Source: Pusillimonas sp. (GTDB taxonomy: Bacteria; Pseudomonadota; Gammaproteobacteria; Burkholderiales; Burkholderiaceae_B). From it: DNA of 64,000 nucleotides. A program made the position numbers and the translations under genes. Positions 25,086-33,753 of this stretch are shown here, one piece after another. Position 1 is the stretch's first letter; every line of letters begins with the position of its first letter. A model generated the notes under the pieces. That model made no database searches. It was not told where the DNA came from and saw only the letters and a list, made by a program, of their open reading frames with translations. The stretch covers positions 24,251 through 88,250 of the forward strand of contig NZ_JAJUFE010000007.1 of the NCBI RefSeq assembly GCF_029263785.1. The letters are read 5' to 3'.

Positions 25086-25792
25086 AACCTTTGCTCGAAG
25101 TCCACGCCATTGAAACCGCCTATGGCAGCAGCCAGATACTGTTTGGCATCGACCTGACCATCCAGGCGGGGCAGACAGCCACGCTGCTGGGACGTAACGG
25201 AATGGGGAAAACAACCACTGTGCGTTCCGTACTTGGTCTGACACCCATCCGTAGTGGGACAATCCGCTTCGACGGACACGACATCGGGCGCTGGAGCGCT
25301 GATCGCATTGCACGTCTTGGCGTTGCAGTAGTTCCCGAAGGCAGGCATATCTTCCCCAACCTGTCGGTCCGCGAAAATCTTGTCGCCTTTGCTTGCAACC
25401 GCAGTGGAACCGATCAACCCTGGACACTCGAACGCGTGTTTGCGCTGTTTCCGCGTTTGCGCGAACGCGCAAACAACATGGGCAATCAGCTTTCCGGAGG
25501 CGAACAGCAGATGCTGGCCATTGGGCGCGCCCTGATGACCAACCCAAAACTGCTTATTCTTGATGAAGCGACCGAAGGGCTGGCCCCCCTGATTCGCGAA
25601 GAGATCTGGCAATGCCTGAACCAGCTTCGCAATATGGGGCAAACAACCCTGGTCATAGACAAATACGTTCAAAGGCTTATCGAGCTGGCCGACCAGCACA
25701 CCATCATCGAGCGCGGCCAGGTGGTATGGAACGGAAGCTCGGATACCTTGCGACAGTCGCCTGAAATCTGGGAACGCTACGTGGGCGTTTGA
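25082..25792 (+). CDS. livF: ABC transporter ATP-binding protein LivF
   Basis: A 236-residue ATPase. Walker A GRNGMGKTT, signature LSGGEQQML, Walker B LLILDEATEGLAP. The histidine-switch region reads VIDKYV, where LivF usually has VEQN; this is noted but the other motifs are intact. Last gene of the livHMGF unit; no clear terminator follows before the convergent AraC gene. Confidence 0.92.
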   Translation: MKPLLEVHAIETAYGSSQILFGIDLTIQAGQTATLLGRNGMGKTTTVRSVLGLTPIRSGTIRFDGHDIGRWSADRIARLGVAVVPEGRHIFPNLSVRENLVAFACNRSGTDQPWTLERVFALFPRLRERANNMGNQLSGGEQQMLAIGRALMTNPKLLILDEATEGLAPLIREEIWQCLNQLRNMGQTTLVIDKYVQRLIELADQHTIIERGQVVWNGSSDTLRQSPEIWERYVGV

Positions 25793-25835
25793 CCCACACC
25801 AGCCAGGCAGGCCCGCCCCCCAGCAACTGCCATCC

Positions 25836-26816
25836 CTATGCCTGCAAGGTTTCCAGGGGCGTGCGCCCGTAACGCTCTCGATATCGGGTGCAGAAACGGC
25901 CCAGATGCGTGAAACCCCAGCGCAGTGCGACATCCGTCACTCGGGTACCCGGTGGTGCTTGCGTCAGGTCGATATGTGCTCGCTGCATGCGTTGCTCTCG
26001 CACGTAGGCCATCGGCGACAGGCCATGGTGCTCTTTGAACGCGGCACAAAGACCCCGCACGCTCGAGCCGCTGGCCTGAGCGATACGGCCAAGGTCGAGG
26101 GGGTCCTGCAAATGAGCGATGATGAATTCCTCGGCCAGCCTCACATTGCGGCGAGAGGCGCCACTACGCTTTTGCAACAGCTCGGAATAGTTATGTCGCT
26201 GACAGAGCAGCAAGTGCTGAATCAGGGTTTCTTCCTGTGCATGGACCCACTTGCCTGGCGGACGGTTCTCTGTAAGCTGGAACCAGCAGAGCAAGGCGCT
26301 GATCTGATGCTGCCACGAGCGTCCGTGCGGGGTATCCAGGGCGAACTCGGGGCAAAACTCTACCGGCTTGTCCAGCCGCGCTCCCAGGAGGTTGCTGCAC
26401 GACGCCTCAATCCGCTCTCGCGGTATCTTGAGCAGTAGCTGCTCACAGCCCTCGCTCCAGTCCAGACGTATCGGAAGAGTGGGCGATATCAGCGCCCCCA
26501 TACGCGAATCGGCAGCCACTATCGAATCGCCTACAGAGATCTGCGCCGAACCGTGCAGGGGCACCTGAAAAAGCAGGAAACGCCGTAGTTCGCCAGGTGC
26601 AATGTGAACGGCCGCGCCATAGCGCAGCAACAAAAGCGAGACCTCTCCCAATTGCAGACACCGTAAAAAGGAATCGACCTTGCCGGAGCGCCAGACCAGA
26701 TCGTGTTCTTTCAGCGCGCCCGTAGTGGCCAGCTTGGCCTCTTGGGGGTCTGTGGATGCAAACAGGGGTGACGCATTGTACAGCGGAGTCAAGCCCGATT
26801 TAAACCAAGGTTCCAT
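25836..26816 (-). CDS. AraC/XylS-family regulator (BenR/XylS-like)
   Basis: A 326-residue activator: an N-terminal cupin-like effector domain (about 1-200) and two C-terminal HTHs. The second HTH reads VTDVALRWGFTHLGRFCTRYRERYG, closely resembling the XylS/BenR DNA-contact region (ALDYGFLHLGRF). This suggests an aromatic acid effector. The start MEPWFKSG is preceded by GAGGG; earlier in-frame codons lack one. It is divergent from the binding-protein gene, and two XylS-like boxes lie between them (26856-26890). Confidence 0.88.
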   Translation of the reverse strand: MEPWFKSGLTPLYNASPLFASTDPQEAKLATTGALKEHDLVWRSGKVDSFLRCLQLGEVSLLLLRYGAAVHIAPGELRRFLLFQVPLHGSAQISVGDSIVAADSRMGALISPTLPIRLDWSEGCEQLLLKIPRERIEASCSNLLGARLDKPVEFCPEFALDTPHGRSWQHQISALLCWFQLTENRPPGKWVHAQEETLIQHLLLCQRHNYSELLQKRSGASRRNVRLAEEFIIAHLQDPLDLGRIAQASGSSVRGLCAAFKEHHGLSPMAYVREQRMQRAHIDLTQAPPGTRVTDVALRWGFTHLGRFCTRYRERYGRTPLETLQA

Positions 26817-26855
26817 CGTACGGCCCTCATAAGCGGTAAATGCACAGGCAAATGT

Positions 26856-26890
26856 TGCACGAGCTGGCTCAAATTTGCCAGAAAAGGATA
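26856..26890 (+). promoter_or_regulatory. Tandem XylS/BenR-like boxes upstream of the binding-protein operon
   Basis: TGCACGAGCTGGCTC (26856-26870) and TGCCAGAAAAGGATA (26876-26890) each match the TGCA-N6-GGNTA half-site of XylS-type regulators at all but one defined position. They are direct repeats with a 20-bp period (XylS sites use about 21). A TATAAG -10-like element follows at 26917. They support control of the downstream genes by the divergent AraC protein. Confidence 0.55.
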
Positions 26891-26999
26891 GCCGCGCCAA
26901 TTCAACCTACACATCATATAAGGAAGCTCTGCACTTCGGAACTGCCTTAGATCAGGGCTTTCCACAGTACAACTGCATAAAAATACGGAGACAACGCAT

Positions 27000-28190
27000 A
27001 TGAAACCCGCCTCGTTCAAGCTTGGCCTGCTCGCTGCTGCGTGTGCAGCCGCACTAACCCTCTCGCCGGCCCATGCCGCGGATTCCATCAAGGTAGGCTT
27101 CCTGTCGACTCTTTCGGGACCGGGCGGCGCCCTGGGAATCGATATCCGCGACGGCTTTCAACTGGCACTAAAGCATGCCGGGGGCAAGCTTGGCGACCTG
27201 GACACCGAAGTCATCGTCGTCGACGATCAACAAAAGGCCGATATTGGCCGGCAGGCTACCGACCGGCTTATCAAGCGTGACCGCGTCGACGTCATGACCG
27301 GAATGGTGTTTTCAAATGTCCTTTTACCACTGATGCCCAGCATCCTGTCCAGTGACACGATCTATATCTCGACCAACACTGGTCCGGCCGATTACGCCGG
27401 CAAGGACTGCAATCCGAATTTCTTTGTGGTCTCTTGGCAAAACGAAGACATTCCCGCAGCCATGGGCAGATATGTCACCGAACAAAAGCACAAGAGCGTT
27501 TTCCTGATTGCACCCAATTACCCTGGGGGACGCGAGTCTATCGGTGGTTTCAAGCGTCTGTACAAAGGCGAGATCGCTGACGAAGTCTACGTCAAGCTTG
27601 GCCAGCTTGATTTTTCGGCAGAGCTTGCCCAGGCTCGCGCATCGGGTGCCGATTCCGTGTTCTTCTTCCTTCCCGGGGGCATGGGAATCAGCTTCATCAA
27701 GCAGCTCGAAAGCTCCGGCCTATCCAAGAACATGAAGATCTATATGCCGGGATTCTCGGGCGACCAGGACACCATCAAGGCTGTCGGTGACCCCATGGTG
27801 GGCACCTTCAACTCTTCGCAATGGTCACCTGATCTGGACAACCCGCAGAACAAGAAGTTTGTGGCCGATTTCGAAAAGGAATACGGACGCATCCCCACGC
27901 TGTACGCGTCGCAGGGCTACGACGCCGCCATGTTGCTCGATGCAGCCGTACGAGATGTCAAGGGCAAGATCGAAGACAAAGACGCGTTCCGCCAGGCACT
28001 GCGAGCCGCAAATTTCAAATCGGTGCGCGGCGATTTCAAGTTCAACACCAATCAGTACCCCATCCAGGATTACTACCTGCGAGAAGTCATCAAGGACGAC
28101 CAGGGCCGCATCACCAACAAAGTCGTAAGCACCATTCTGGAGGACTATCAAGACCCGTTCGCCGCCGAATGCAAGATGGGTCAGTCATAG
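27000..28190 (+). CDS. Periplasmic substrate-binding protein of a Liv-type ABC transporter
   Basis: A 396-residue LivK-type (type I periplasmic binding) protein with a Sec signal peptide (residues 1-27, ending AHA). The mature start SIKVGFLSTLSGPGG, DDQQKADIGRQATDRL, and NYPGGRESIGGFKRLY are typical. It is separated from livHMGF by the AraC gene but is the obvious partner. Its closest group binds aromatic acids rather than leucine, an inference from the following oxygenase genes. GGAG precedes the ATG. Confidence 0.9.
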   Translation: MKPASFKLGLLAAACAAALTLSPAHAADSIKVGFLSTLSGPGGALGIDIRDGFQLALKHAGGKLGDLDTEVIVVDDQQKADIGRQATDRLIKRDRVDVMTGMVFSNVLLPLMPSILSSDTIYISTNTGPADYAGKDCNPNFFVVSWQNEDIPAAMGRYVTEQKHKSVFLIAPNYPGGRESIGGFKRLYKGEIADEVYVKLGQLDFSAELAQARASGADSVFFFLPGGMGISFIKQLESSGLSKNMKIYMPGFSGDQDTIKAVGDPMVGTFNSSQWSPDLDNPQNKKFVADFEKEYGRIPTLYASQGYDAAMLLDAAVRDVKGKIEDKDAFRQALRAANFKSVRGDFKFNTNQYPIQDYYLREVIKDDQGRITNKVVSTILEDYQDPFAAECKMGQS

Positions 28191-28214
28191 GCAGTCAAAA
28201 GCAGGAGCATCACC

Positions 28215-29519
28215 ATGTCGTACAGCAACGAACGCATCGCCGAACTCGTCCGGCCCGACAGCGTCCACAAGTCGGTCTACACTGACCCCGAGCTGTTCGA
28301 GCTGGAAATGGACCGGATCTATGGTCGTGCCTGGATTTACGCAGGGCATGAAAGCCAGGTGCCGAATGTGGGCGATTATCACACTACCCTCATCGGCAAC
28401 CAGGATGTCATCATGGTACGTGGCACCGACAACAAGGTCCATGTGCTTTACAACCGCTGCCCGCACAAAGGTGCCATGCTTGTGGCGCGCGGAAGTGGCA
28501 ACGCGGGCAAGTTCTTCAGATGTCCGTACCATGCCTGGACATTCAAGCTTGATGGCAACCACCTTGCTGCGCCAATCCGCCGGGGTTTCGAAGGGACCAC
28601 CTTTGATCCGGCCTCACCCGAGTTCTCGATGCGGCCGCTTGCCCGTGTCGAAAGCTACCGTGGGTTCGTGTTTGTCAGCCAGGCCGCCGAGGGCCCCGCC
28701 CTGCTTGATTTCCTCGGCGGGGTGCGTTCTTCCATCGACAACCTTTGCGATCGCTCACCCTTGGGCGAAGTCGAAGTGGCCGGCGGGTCGTTCAAGGTCA
28801 TGCAACCTTCCAACTGGAAGGTCTTCTACGAAAACCTGCACGACACCATGCATGCCAATGTCACGCACGAATCATCGTATTCGTCGGCCCGCAAGCAAGC
28901 CGAAGCGTTTGACAAGATGCCCCTTGAGCTGCACATCATGGATGGCAACGGCGAACCCTACGAATTCTGGGAAAAGCTCTCGCTGGTCGCATTTGATTAC
29001 GGCCATGGCTATATGGAAGGCATTTTCAACCCGGGCGCCATCGATACCGATCCCGTCACGCGAGCCCATTACGAATCTCTGGTCGAGGCATACGGCAAGG
29101 AGCGCGCGCTGGCCATCCTCGGAGAAAACCGCCACAACACCATCATCTATGGCAGCGGATCCCCGCACACCGTCTTTCAGCAGTTCAGGGTCATCCGCCC
29201 CATTGCAGTAGACCGTACCATGGTCGAGATCCAGGTCTTCAAGTTGAAAGGTGCTCCGGAAGCAATCTTCAAGCGGGGCCTCATGTACGCCAATCTGATC
29301 AATTCGCCTTCGTCCAACGTCATGCCCGACGACCTCGAGCTGTATGGTCGTTGCCAGCAGGGAAACACCACACATGGTGGGGACTGGGTAAGCCAGCACC
29401 GCTATGCAGGTACCGACAGGCCGATTGAAGGTGGCATGACCTCCATCAACGGCACCAGCGAATTACCGATGCGCAACCAGTTCAAGGCCTGGAAGCAATA
29501 CATGCTTGGCCAGGTCTGA
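28215..29519 (+). CDS. Aromatic ring-hydroxylating dioxygenase, large (alpha) subunit
   Basis: A 434-residue Rieske non-haem iron oxygenase. Rieske ligands: Cys82 and His84 (CPH), Cys103 and His106 (CPYH). The mononuclear iron ligands His213 and His218, with bridging Asp210, lie in ENLHDTMHANVTHE. Reaction type: O2- and NADH-dependent cis-dihydroxylation of an aromatic ring. The substrate cannot be read from sequence; XylS-like control and the binding protein suggest an aromatic carboxylate. No ferredoxin or reductase gene is adjacent, so electrons must come from elsewhere. Confidence 0.93.
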   Translation: MSYSNERIAELVRPDSVHKSVYTDPELFELEMDRIYGRAWIYAGHESQVPNVGDYHTTLIGNQDVIMVRGTDNKVHVLYNRCPHKGAMLVARGSGNAGKFFRCPYHAWTFKLDGNHLAAPIRRGFEGTTFDPASPEFSMRPLARVESYRGFVFVSQAAEGPALLDFLGGVRSSIDNLCDRSPLGEVEVAGGSFKVMQPSNWKVFYENLHDTMHANVTHESSYSSARKQAEAFDKMPLELHIMDGNGEPYEFWEKLSLVAFDYGHGYMEGIFNPGAIDTDPVTRAHYESLVEAYGKERALAILGENRHNTIIYGSGSPHTVFQQFRVIRPIAVDRTMVEIQVFKLKGAPEAIFKRGLMYANLINSPSSNVMPDDLELYGRCQQGNTTHGGDWVSQHRYAGTDRPIEGGMTSINGTSELPMRNQFKAWKQYMLGQV

Positions 29520-29546
29520 TCCGATTGCAGCAAGGAGTATTTCATT

Positions 29547-30080
29547 ATGCTATTTGATATCGATCTTGACGTTTCTGCGGTCCCGGCCAAGGACGTTACC
29601 GTTCCGCTCGAAACCTATCATCGCATCCAGCAATTCATCTACCACGAGGCGCGCCTGCTGGACGAGCGCCAGTGGCAGGCCTGGCTCGATCTCTGGACCG
29701 ATGACGGCATGTACTGGATTCCCCAGCAACATGACCAGAACAGCCCTTTTGACCACATTTCGCTGTGCTGGGATAACGGCATGTTGCGGGAGTTGCGCCT
29801 GCGTACCCTGGACCATCCGCGCAATTGGGCGCAGCAGCCCATCACTCATGCTACCCGCGTGGTCGGCAACGTCATGGTAGACGGCACCGATCCAGACGGC
29901 TGCCTTATCGTTCGCTCCGCCTTTCATATGACCGAGTGGCGCAAGGATCAACCACGGCATATGGCCGGGTCTTACATCCATAAACTGGTAACCCACGAAG
30001 ACAGTTGGCGCATCAGGCTGAAGCAGGTGAACCTCGTCAACTGCGATGCGGTCCATAGTGCCATTCAGGTCTACATATGA
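29547..30080 (+). CDS. Aromatic ring-hydroxylating dioxygenase, small (beta) subunit
   Basis: A 177-residue SnoaL-fold beta subunit: the LETYHRIQQFIYHEARLLDERQWQAWLDLW opening, DDGMYWIP, and a C-terminal WRIRLKQVNLVNCDAV. This family forms alpha3beta3 hexamers with the large subunit and influences substrate range. It follows the alpha gene by 27 bases and overlaps the next gene by four (ATGA). AAGGAG precedes the ATG. Confidence 0.92.
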   Translation: MLFDIDLDVSAVPAKDVTVPLETYHRIQQFIYHEARLLDERQWQAWLDLWTDDGMYWIPQQHDQNSPFDHISLCWDNGMLRELRLRTLDHPRNWAQQPITHATRVVGNVMVDGTDPDGCLIVRSAFHMTEWRKDQPRHMAGSYIHKLVTHEDSWRIRLKQVNLVNCDAVHSAIQVYI

Positions 30081-30694
30081 CCGAGGCACACTACGGGGAC
30101 ACCGCCGTATTGGCCCTGCATTATCAAAACGATGTGCTTCATCCCGAAGGCGTCATTCGTGTCGGCATCGATGCAAACAGCCCTGAACGGGACCGGCTAA
30201 TCGCTACTGCCGAAGCCCTGCTCGAGCGGGCCCGGTCACGAGAAATGCCAATTGTGCACGTTCGGGTCGCCTACCGGCCAGACGGTGCCGACATCATCCG
30301 CAATGCACCCATATTTCGCAATGTCGCTGCCCAGGGAGCAGTACAGGACGGCACCTGGGGTGCCGAGTTTTATTCCAGTCTTGCGCCCCATTACACCAGC
30401 CAACGTGAATTTGTTGTCAAGCACTCGCGCATCAATGCTTTTTTTGGGTCGCAACTGGAAGAAATCCTGCGGGTATTGGGTGTTTCCCGCTTGCTCGTAG
30501 CCGGGGTGGCCACGCATTCGGTCGTCGAAAGCACGGTTCGGCATGCCGTGGATATGGGCTTCGAGGTCGACGTCGCTGCCGACGCCTGCTCTGCGGCCGA
30601 TCTTTCCGTACACCGCGCGTCCTTGCACAGCATGAGCCTGATTGCGCGCATCCTGAGCTCCGCCGACCTGGCGCAGGCCTATCCAACGGAATGA
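30077..30694 (+). CDS. Isochorismatase-fold hydrolase lacking the usual catalytic cysteine
   Basis: A 205-residue isochorismatase-like protein. Asp19 (LHYQNDV) and Lys115 (FVVKHSRINAF) of the catalytic triad are present. The segment that normally reads GVATxxCVEST is GVATHSVVEST here, so Val149 replaces the nucleophilic Cys. The codon is GTC and the frame is intact. Cys-less members such as PhzD hydrolyse vinyl ethers, whereas cysteine hydrolases act on amides, so the chemistry here is uncertain. It sits in the dioxygenase operon, coupled by ATGA to the beta subunit. Confidence 0.85.
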   Translation: MTEAHYGDTAVLALHYQNDVLHPEGVIRVGIDANSPERDRLIATAEALLERARSREMPIVHVRVAYRPDGADIIRNAPIFRNVAAQGAVQDGTWGAEFYSSLAPHYTSQREFVVKHSRINAFFGSQLEEILRVLGVSRLLVAGVATHSVVESTVRHAVDMGFEVDVAADACSAADLSVHRASLHSMSLIARILSSADLAQAYPTE

Positions 30695-30739
30695 AACCTC
30701 GTTAACCCGTATTAATTCAACAAGCTGCCAGGCATACTC

Positions 30740-31567
30740 ATGACCGACTCCCGCCCTCTCGTTGATCTGACAGGCAAAACCGCCATCATTACCGGAAGTA
30801 CACAAGGTCTGGGCGCAGATATTGCCAGAGTATTGGCCCGCTGCGGAGCCGCGGTAACCATCGTGGGGCGCAACGCCGACAAGGGCAATGAACTCGTGGA
30901 ATCGCTGCACATCCAGGGGGCCAAGGCCCTGTACAGCTGCACCGATATCCAGCAAGACGAAGACATCGACGCCTGCCTGCGAAAGACGCTGGAAACTTTC
31001 GGACGTCTCGATATCCTCGTCAACAACGCATGCATCTACGAAGATGCCGGCCTCGCATCCACGCGCGAGCAGTGGCACCACACCTTGGGGGTCAACCTGA
31101 TCTCTGCAGCCATCTTCACGCAAAAAGCCTGTGCGCTGATGAAGCCGGGCAGCGTGGTCATCAACCTGGGAAGTACCGGGGGCAAGTTCGGCGCAGCGGG
31201 TCGAGCCCTATATCCCGCGTCAAAAGCCGCCATGCTCCAATTCACCAAAAACCTCGCTGTCACGCTCGCACCCGACGGCATCCGCGCTGTGGCGGTGTCC
31301 CCGGCATGGACATGGTCGCCCTCTGTAGAGCGGCTCAGCCAGGGCTCCCGCCCGGATGCCGATCGAGTAGGCGCAGCGCTCCACCCTTTGGGGCGGGTCG
31401 GACATGGAAGCGAAATAGGCAATGCCGTTGCTTTCCTTGCCAGCGATGCTGCCTCGTGGATCACCGGAGTCGATATTCCGGTCGATGGCGGCTTCTCGAT
31501 TCTGGGACCCGACCAGGGACAACCACCCCGGCTATGGTTCGAACGCATTCTCAAGCAACAAAACTAG
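30740..31567 (+). CDS. SDR-family dehydrogenase, probably cis-dihydrodiol dehydrogenase
   Basis: A 275-residue classical short-chain dehydrogenase. The NAD(P) loop is TGSTQGLG (residues 19-26), then NNA (95-97). The catalytic Ser145, Tyr158 and Lys162 lie in LGSTGGK and YPASK. C-terminal DIPVDGGFS is the family end motif. As the last gene of the dioxygenase operon it likely rearomatises the cis-diol to a catechol-type product, an inference from context. It begins 45 bases after the isochorismatase-like gene. Confidence 0.87.
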   Translation: MTDSRPLVDLTGKTAIITGSTQGLGADIARVLARCGAAVTIVGRNADKGNELVESLHIQGAKALYSCTDIQQDEDIDACLRKTLETFGRLDILVNNACIYEDAGLASTREQWHHTLGVNLISAAIFTQKACALMKPGSVVINLGSTGGKFGAAGRALYPASKAAMLQFTKNLAVTLAPDGIRAVAVSPAWTWSPSVERLSQGSRPDADRVGAALHPLGRVGHGSEIGNAVAFLASDAASWITGVDIPVDGGFSILGPDQGQPPRLWFERILKQQN

Positions 31568-31682
31568 CTTATTGGGGTCACATTGCCCCCAGCCCACGCC
31601 GCTGGTAAAGTAAATAGTCGGCTCCCGTATGCGCAACGCCTGTTGCGCTTGGGCCTTTAAAGTTTTTTTGCGTGTGGGCATC

Positions 31683-32165
31683 ATGAATTCGCTACATTCT
31701 TTTCAGGCCAGGTCGATTACCGGCGAACCCGTCGATCTTTCCAGCTATGCTGGCCAGGTTGCTTTAATTGTCAATGTAGCTTCCAAATGCGGCTATACCC
31801 CTCAATACGAAGGCCTTGAGGCGCTTTATCGCGACTACAAGGACCGCGGCTTTACCGTCTTGGCGTTTCCATGCAACCAGTTTGGCAACCAGGAACCCGG
31901 TAACAGTGTCGACATCCTCACCTTCTGCTCTACCGTCTATAAAGCCAGTTTTCCATTGTTCGAAAAAATCGAGGTAAACGGCCCGCATGCTCACCCGCTT
32001 TATAACTGGCTCAAAGAAGAAAAAAGCGGGGTGCTTGGTACCAAAGCGATCAAATGGAACTTCACAAAATTCCTGGTGGGTCGCGACGGCCAGGTCATAG
32101 AACGCTATGGCTCATCCACCACTCCCGACGAAATTCGCGCCGACATCGAAAAAGCGTTGGCTTAA
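31683..32165 (+). CDS. Glutathione peroxidase family protein
   Basis: A 160-residue GPx. The catalytic Cys36 in NVASKCGYTPQ stands where animals use selenocysteine. The Gln of FPCNQFGNQEPG and the Trp-Asn of KWNFTKFLV complete the active site. Bacterial relatives (BtuE) use thioredoxin or glutathione to reduce peroxides. It is 16 bases upstream of the YfcG-like gene. Confidence 0.92.
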   Translation: MNSLHSFQARSITGEPVDLSSYAGQVALIVNVASKCGYTPQYEGLEALYRDYKDRGFTVLAFPCNQFGNQEPGNSVDILTFCSTVYKASFPLFEKIEVNGPHAHPLYNWLKEEKSGVLGTKAIKWNFTKFLVGRDGQVIERYGSSTTPDEIRADIEKALA

Positions 32166-32180
32166 CCTTCAAGGAAACTC

Positions 32181-32882
32181 ATGATCGATCTGTATTACTG
32201 GACCACCCCCAACGGACACAAAATCACCCTATTCCTTGAAGAAACCGGCTTGCAGTACAAGCTCATTCCGGTAAATATCGGCAAGGGCGACCAGTTCAAG
32301 CCAGAGTTTCTGAAAATCGCCCCCAATAACCGCATCCCGGCCATGGTCGACCACGATCCCGCGGGCGGCGGCGAACCCATTTCGGTTTTTGAGTCTGGCG
32401 CCATGCTGCTGTATCTGGCCGAAAAGACCGGGCGTTTTCTGCCGACAGACCTCCGTGGACGCACCGAGGTCTTGCAGTGGCTGTTCTGGCAGATGGGGGG
32501 CCTTGGCCCAATGGCCGGACAAAACCATCACTTCAATGGTTATGCGCCCGAAAAGATCCAGTACGCCATCGACCGATACGTGGGCGAGACAGGCCGCTTG
32601 TATGGCGTCCTGAACAAGCGCCTGGCCGATCGCGAATTTGTTGCGGGCACCGAATACTCTATCGCGGACATGGCCTGCTATCCGTGGATCGTATCGCACG
32701 AAAAACAAAGTCAGGATCTCAACGACTTCCCTAATCTGAAACGCTGGTTTGACACCATCGCCCAGCGCCCGGCAACCATCCGTGCGTATGAAATGGCCAA
32801 GACCATCAACAGCGGTCCCACCGTGCACGACGAAGAAGCCAGACGCATCCTGTTCGGCCAAAACGCCCAGACCGTCAGATAA
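32181..32882 (+). CDS. yfcG: Nu-class glutathione S-transferase, YfcG-like disulfide reductase
   Basis: A 233-residue GST with the Nu-class N-terminus YYWTTPNGHKITLFLEE (Thr/Asn glutathione site) and the C-terminal GTEYSIADMACYPWI. YfcG has GSH-dependent disulfide-bond reductase activity with little classical transferase activity. Paired with the peroxidase, it probably serves peroxide or disulfide defence. YghU is the nearest alternative. Confidence 0.87.
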   Translation: MIDLYYWTTPNGHKITLFLEETGLQYKLIPVNIGKGDQFKPEFLKIAPNNRIPAMVDHDPAGGGEPISVFESGAMLLYLAEKTGRFLPTDLRGRTEVLQWLFWQMGGLGPMAGQNHHFNGYAPEKIQYAIDRYVGETGRLYGVLNKRLADREFVAGTEYSIADMACYPWIVSHEKQSQDLNDFPNLKRWFDTIAQRPATIRAYEMAKTINSGPTVHDEEARRILFGQNAQTVR

Positions 32883-32899
32883 GTACCCAGGCGCACACG

Positions 32900-33745
32900 A
32901 TGAAAGAAATTCTCGCTACACGCCGCGCTGCAGGCCAAAGCCTGCATCCTGCCGCTAGCCGCGCGTCGCGCATCAGTATCCTGTTGGCGCTGTCGGCCGT
33001 ACTGGCAGCCTGTGCCGGCGGCCCCCGCGACAATATCACCTTGATTCCGGCCGACCAGATCGAGCAGGAAAGCAGCAAGGACGGCCTTTTCACCCAGCCA
33101 ATCAAGTACAAGCGCAGCAAGCCGGATTGCAAGGGTGAATGCCCACAAATCGAGGTGGATTCACTGGTTTTTCCGGGAGTACCTATCCTGACGGAACTGG
33201 TTGATCATGCTTTGGCCGTAATGACCGGCGTCAGCACCGACCATCCCCAGCCTTATGACACCATCGCCGAATACGAGGAATATTTCTGGAAAACCGCAGC
33301 GCCCCGCGACTCTACCGTATTCTCGGCGAAAGCCCGGTATCGCAGTCGCCTGCTGACTGTCATCGAGCTTAACACCTGGCAGTACTATACGGGGGCTGCT
33401 CACGGCATTTCGGCCACCCAGTTTCTAAACTGGGACAACGCTAACGGAAAGGTTCTTGGCATGGCTGACATCCTGCGACCGGGGGCCTACGACAAGTACG
33501 AACAGGCCTTGCGCGCTGCCCACAAGAGGTGGCTCGCCGGAAATCCCGATGCACAAAACGACCCCGTGGCGTATGACAGATTATGGCCATTTCAGGTAAG
33601 CGAAAACTTTGCACTGACCGACACGGGTCTGGTCGTCAAGTATGACTCGTACCAGTTGGCCCCATACTCACATGGGCAACCCGAACTGACGATTCCGTAC
33701 AGCGAACTGCAAGACATCCTGAACCCGCGCTTTCTCCCCGGGTAA
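32900..33745 (+). CDS. Lipoprotein with RsiV-like DUF3298 domain
   Basis: A 281-residue precursor with a long basic N-region and a lipobox LAACAGG. The mature protein carries a DUF4163/DUF3298-type module: YRSRLLTVIELNTWQYYTGAAHGIS, LNWDNANGKVLGMADIL, FALTDTGLVVKYDSYQLAPYSHG, ending in a PYSEL stretch. Related domains in RsiV bind lysozyme; here the ligand is unknown. It is probably an outer-membrane or periplasmic anchored protein. Confidence 0.8.
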   Translation: MKEILATRRAAGQSLHPAASRASRISILLALSAVLAACAGGPRDNITLIPADQIEQESSKDGLFTQPIKYKRSKPDCKGECPQIEVDSLVFPGVPILTELVDHALAVMTGVSTDHPQPYDTIAEYEEYFWKTAAPRDSTVFSAKARYRSRLLTVIELNTWQYYTGAAHGISATQFLNWDNANGKVLGMADILRPGAYDKYEQALRAAHKRWLAGNPDAQNDPVAYDRLWPFQVSENFALTDTGLVVKYDSYQLAPYSHGQPELTIPYSELQDILNPRFLPG

Positions 33746-33753
33746 CCAAAACT

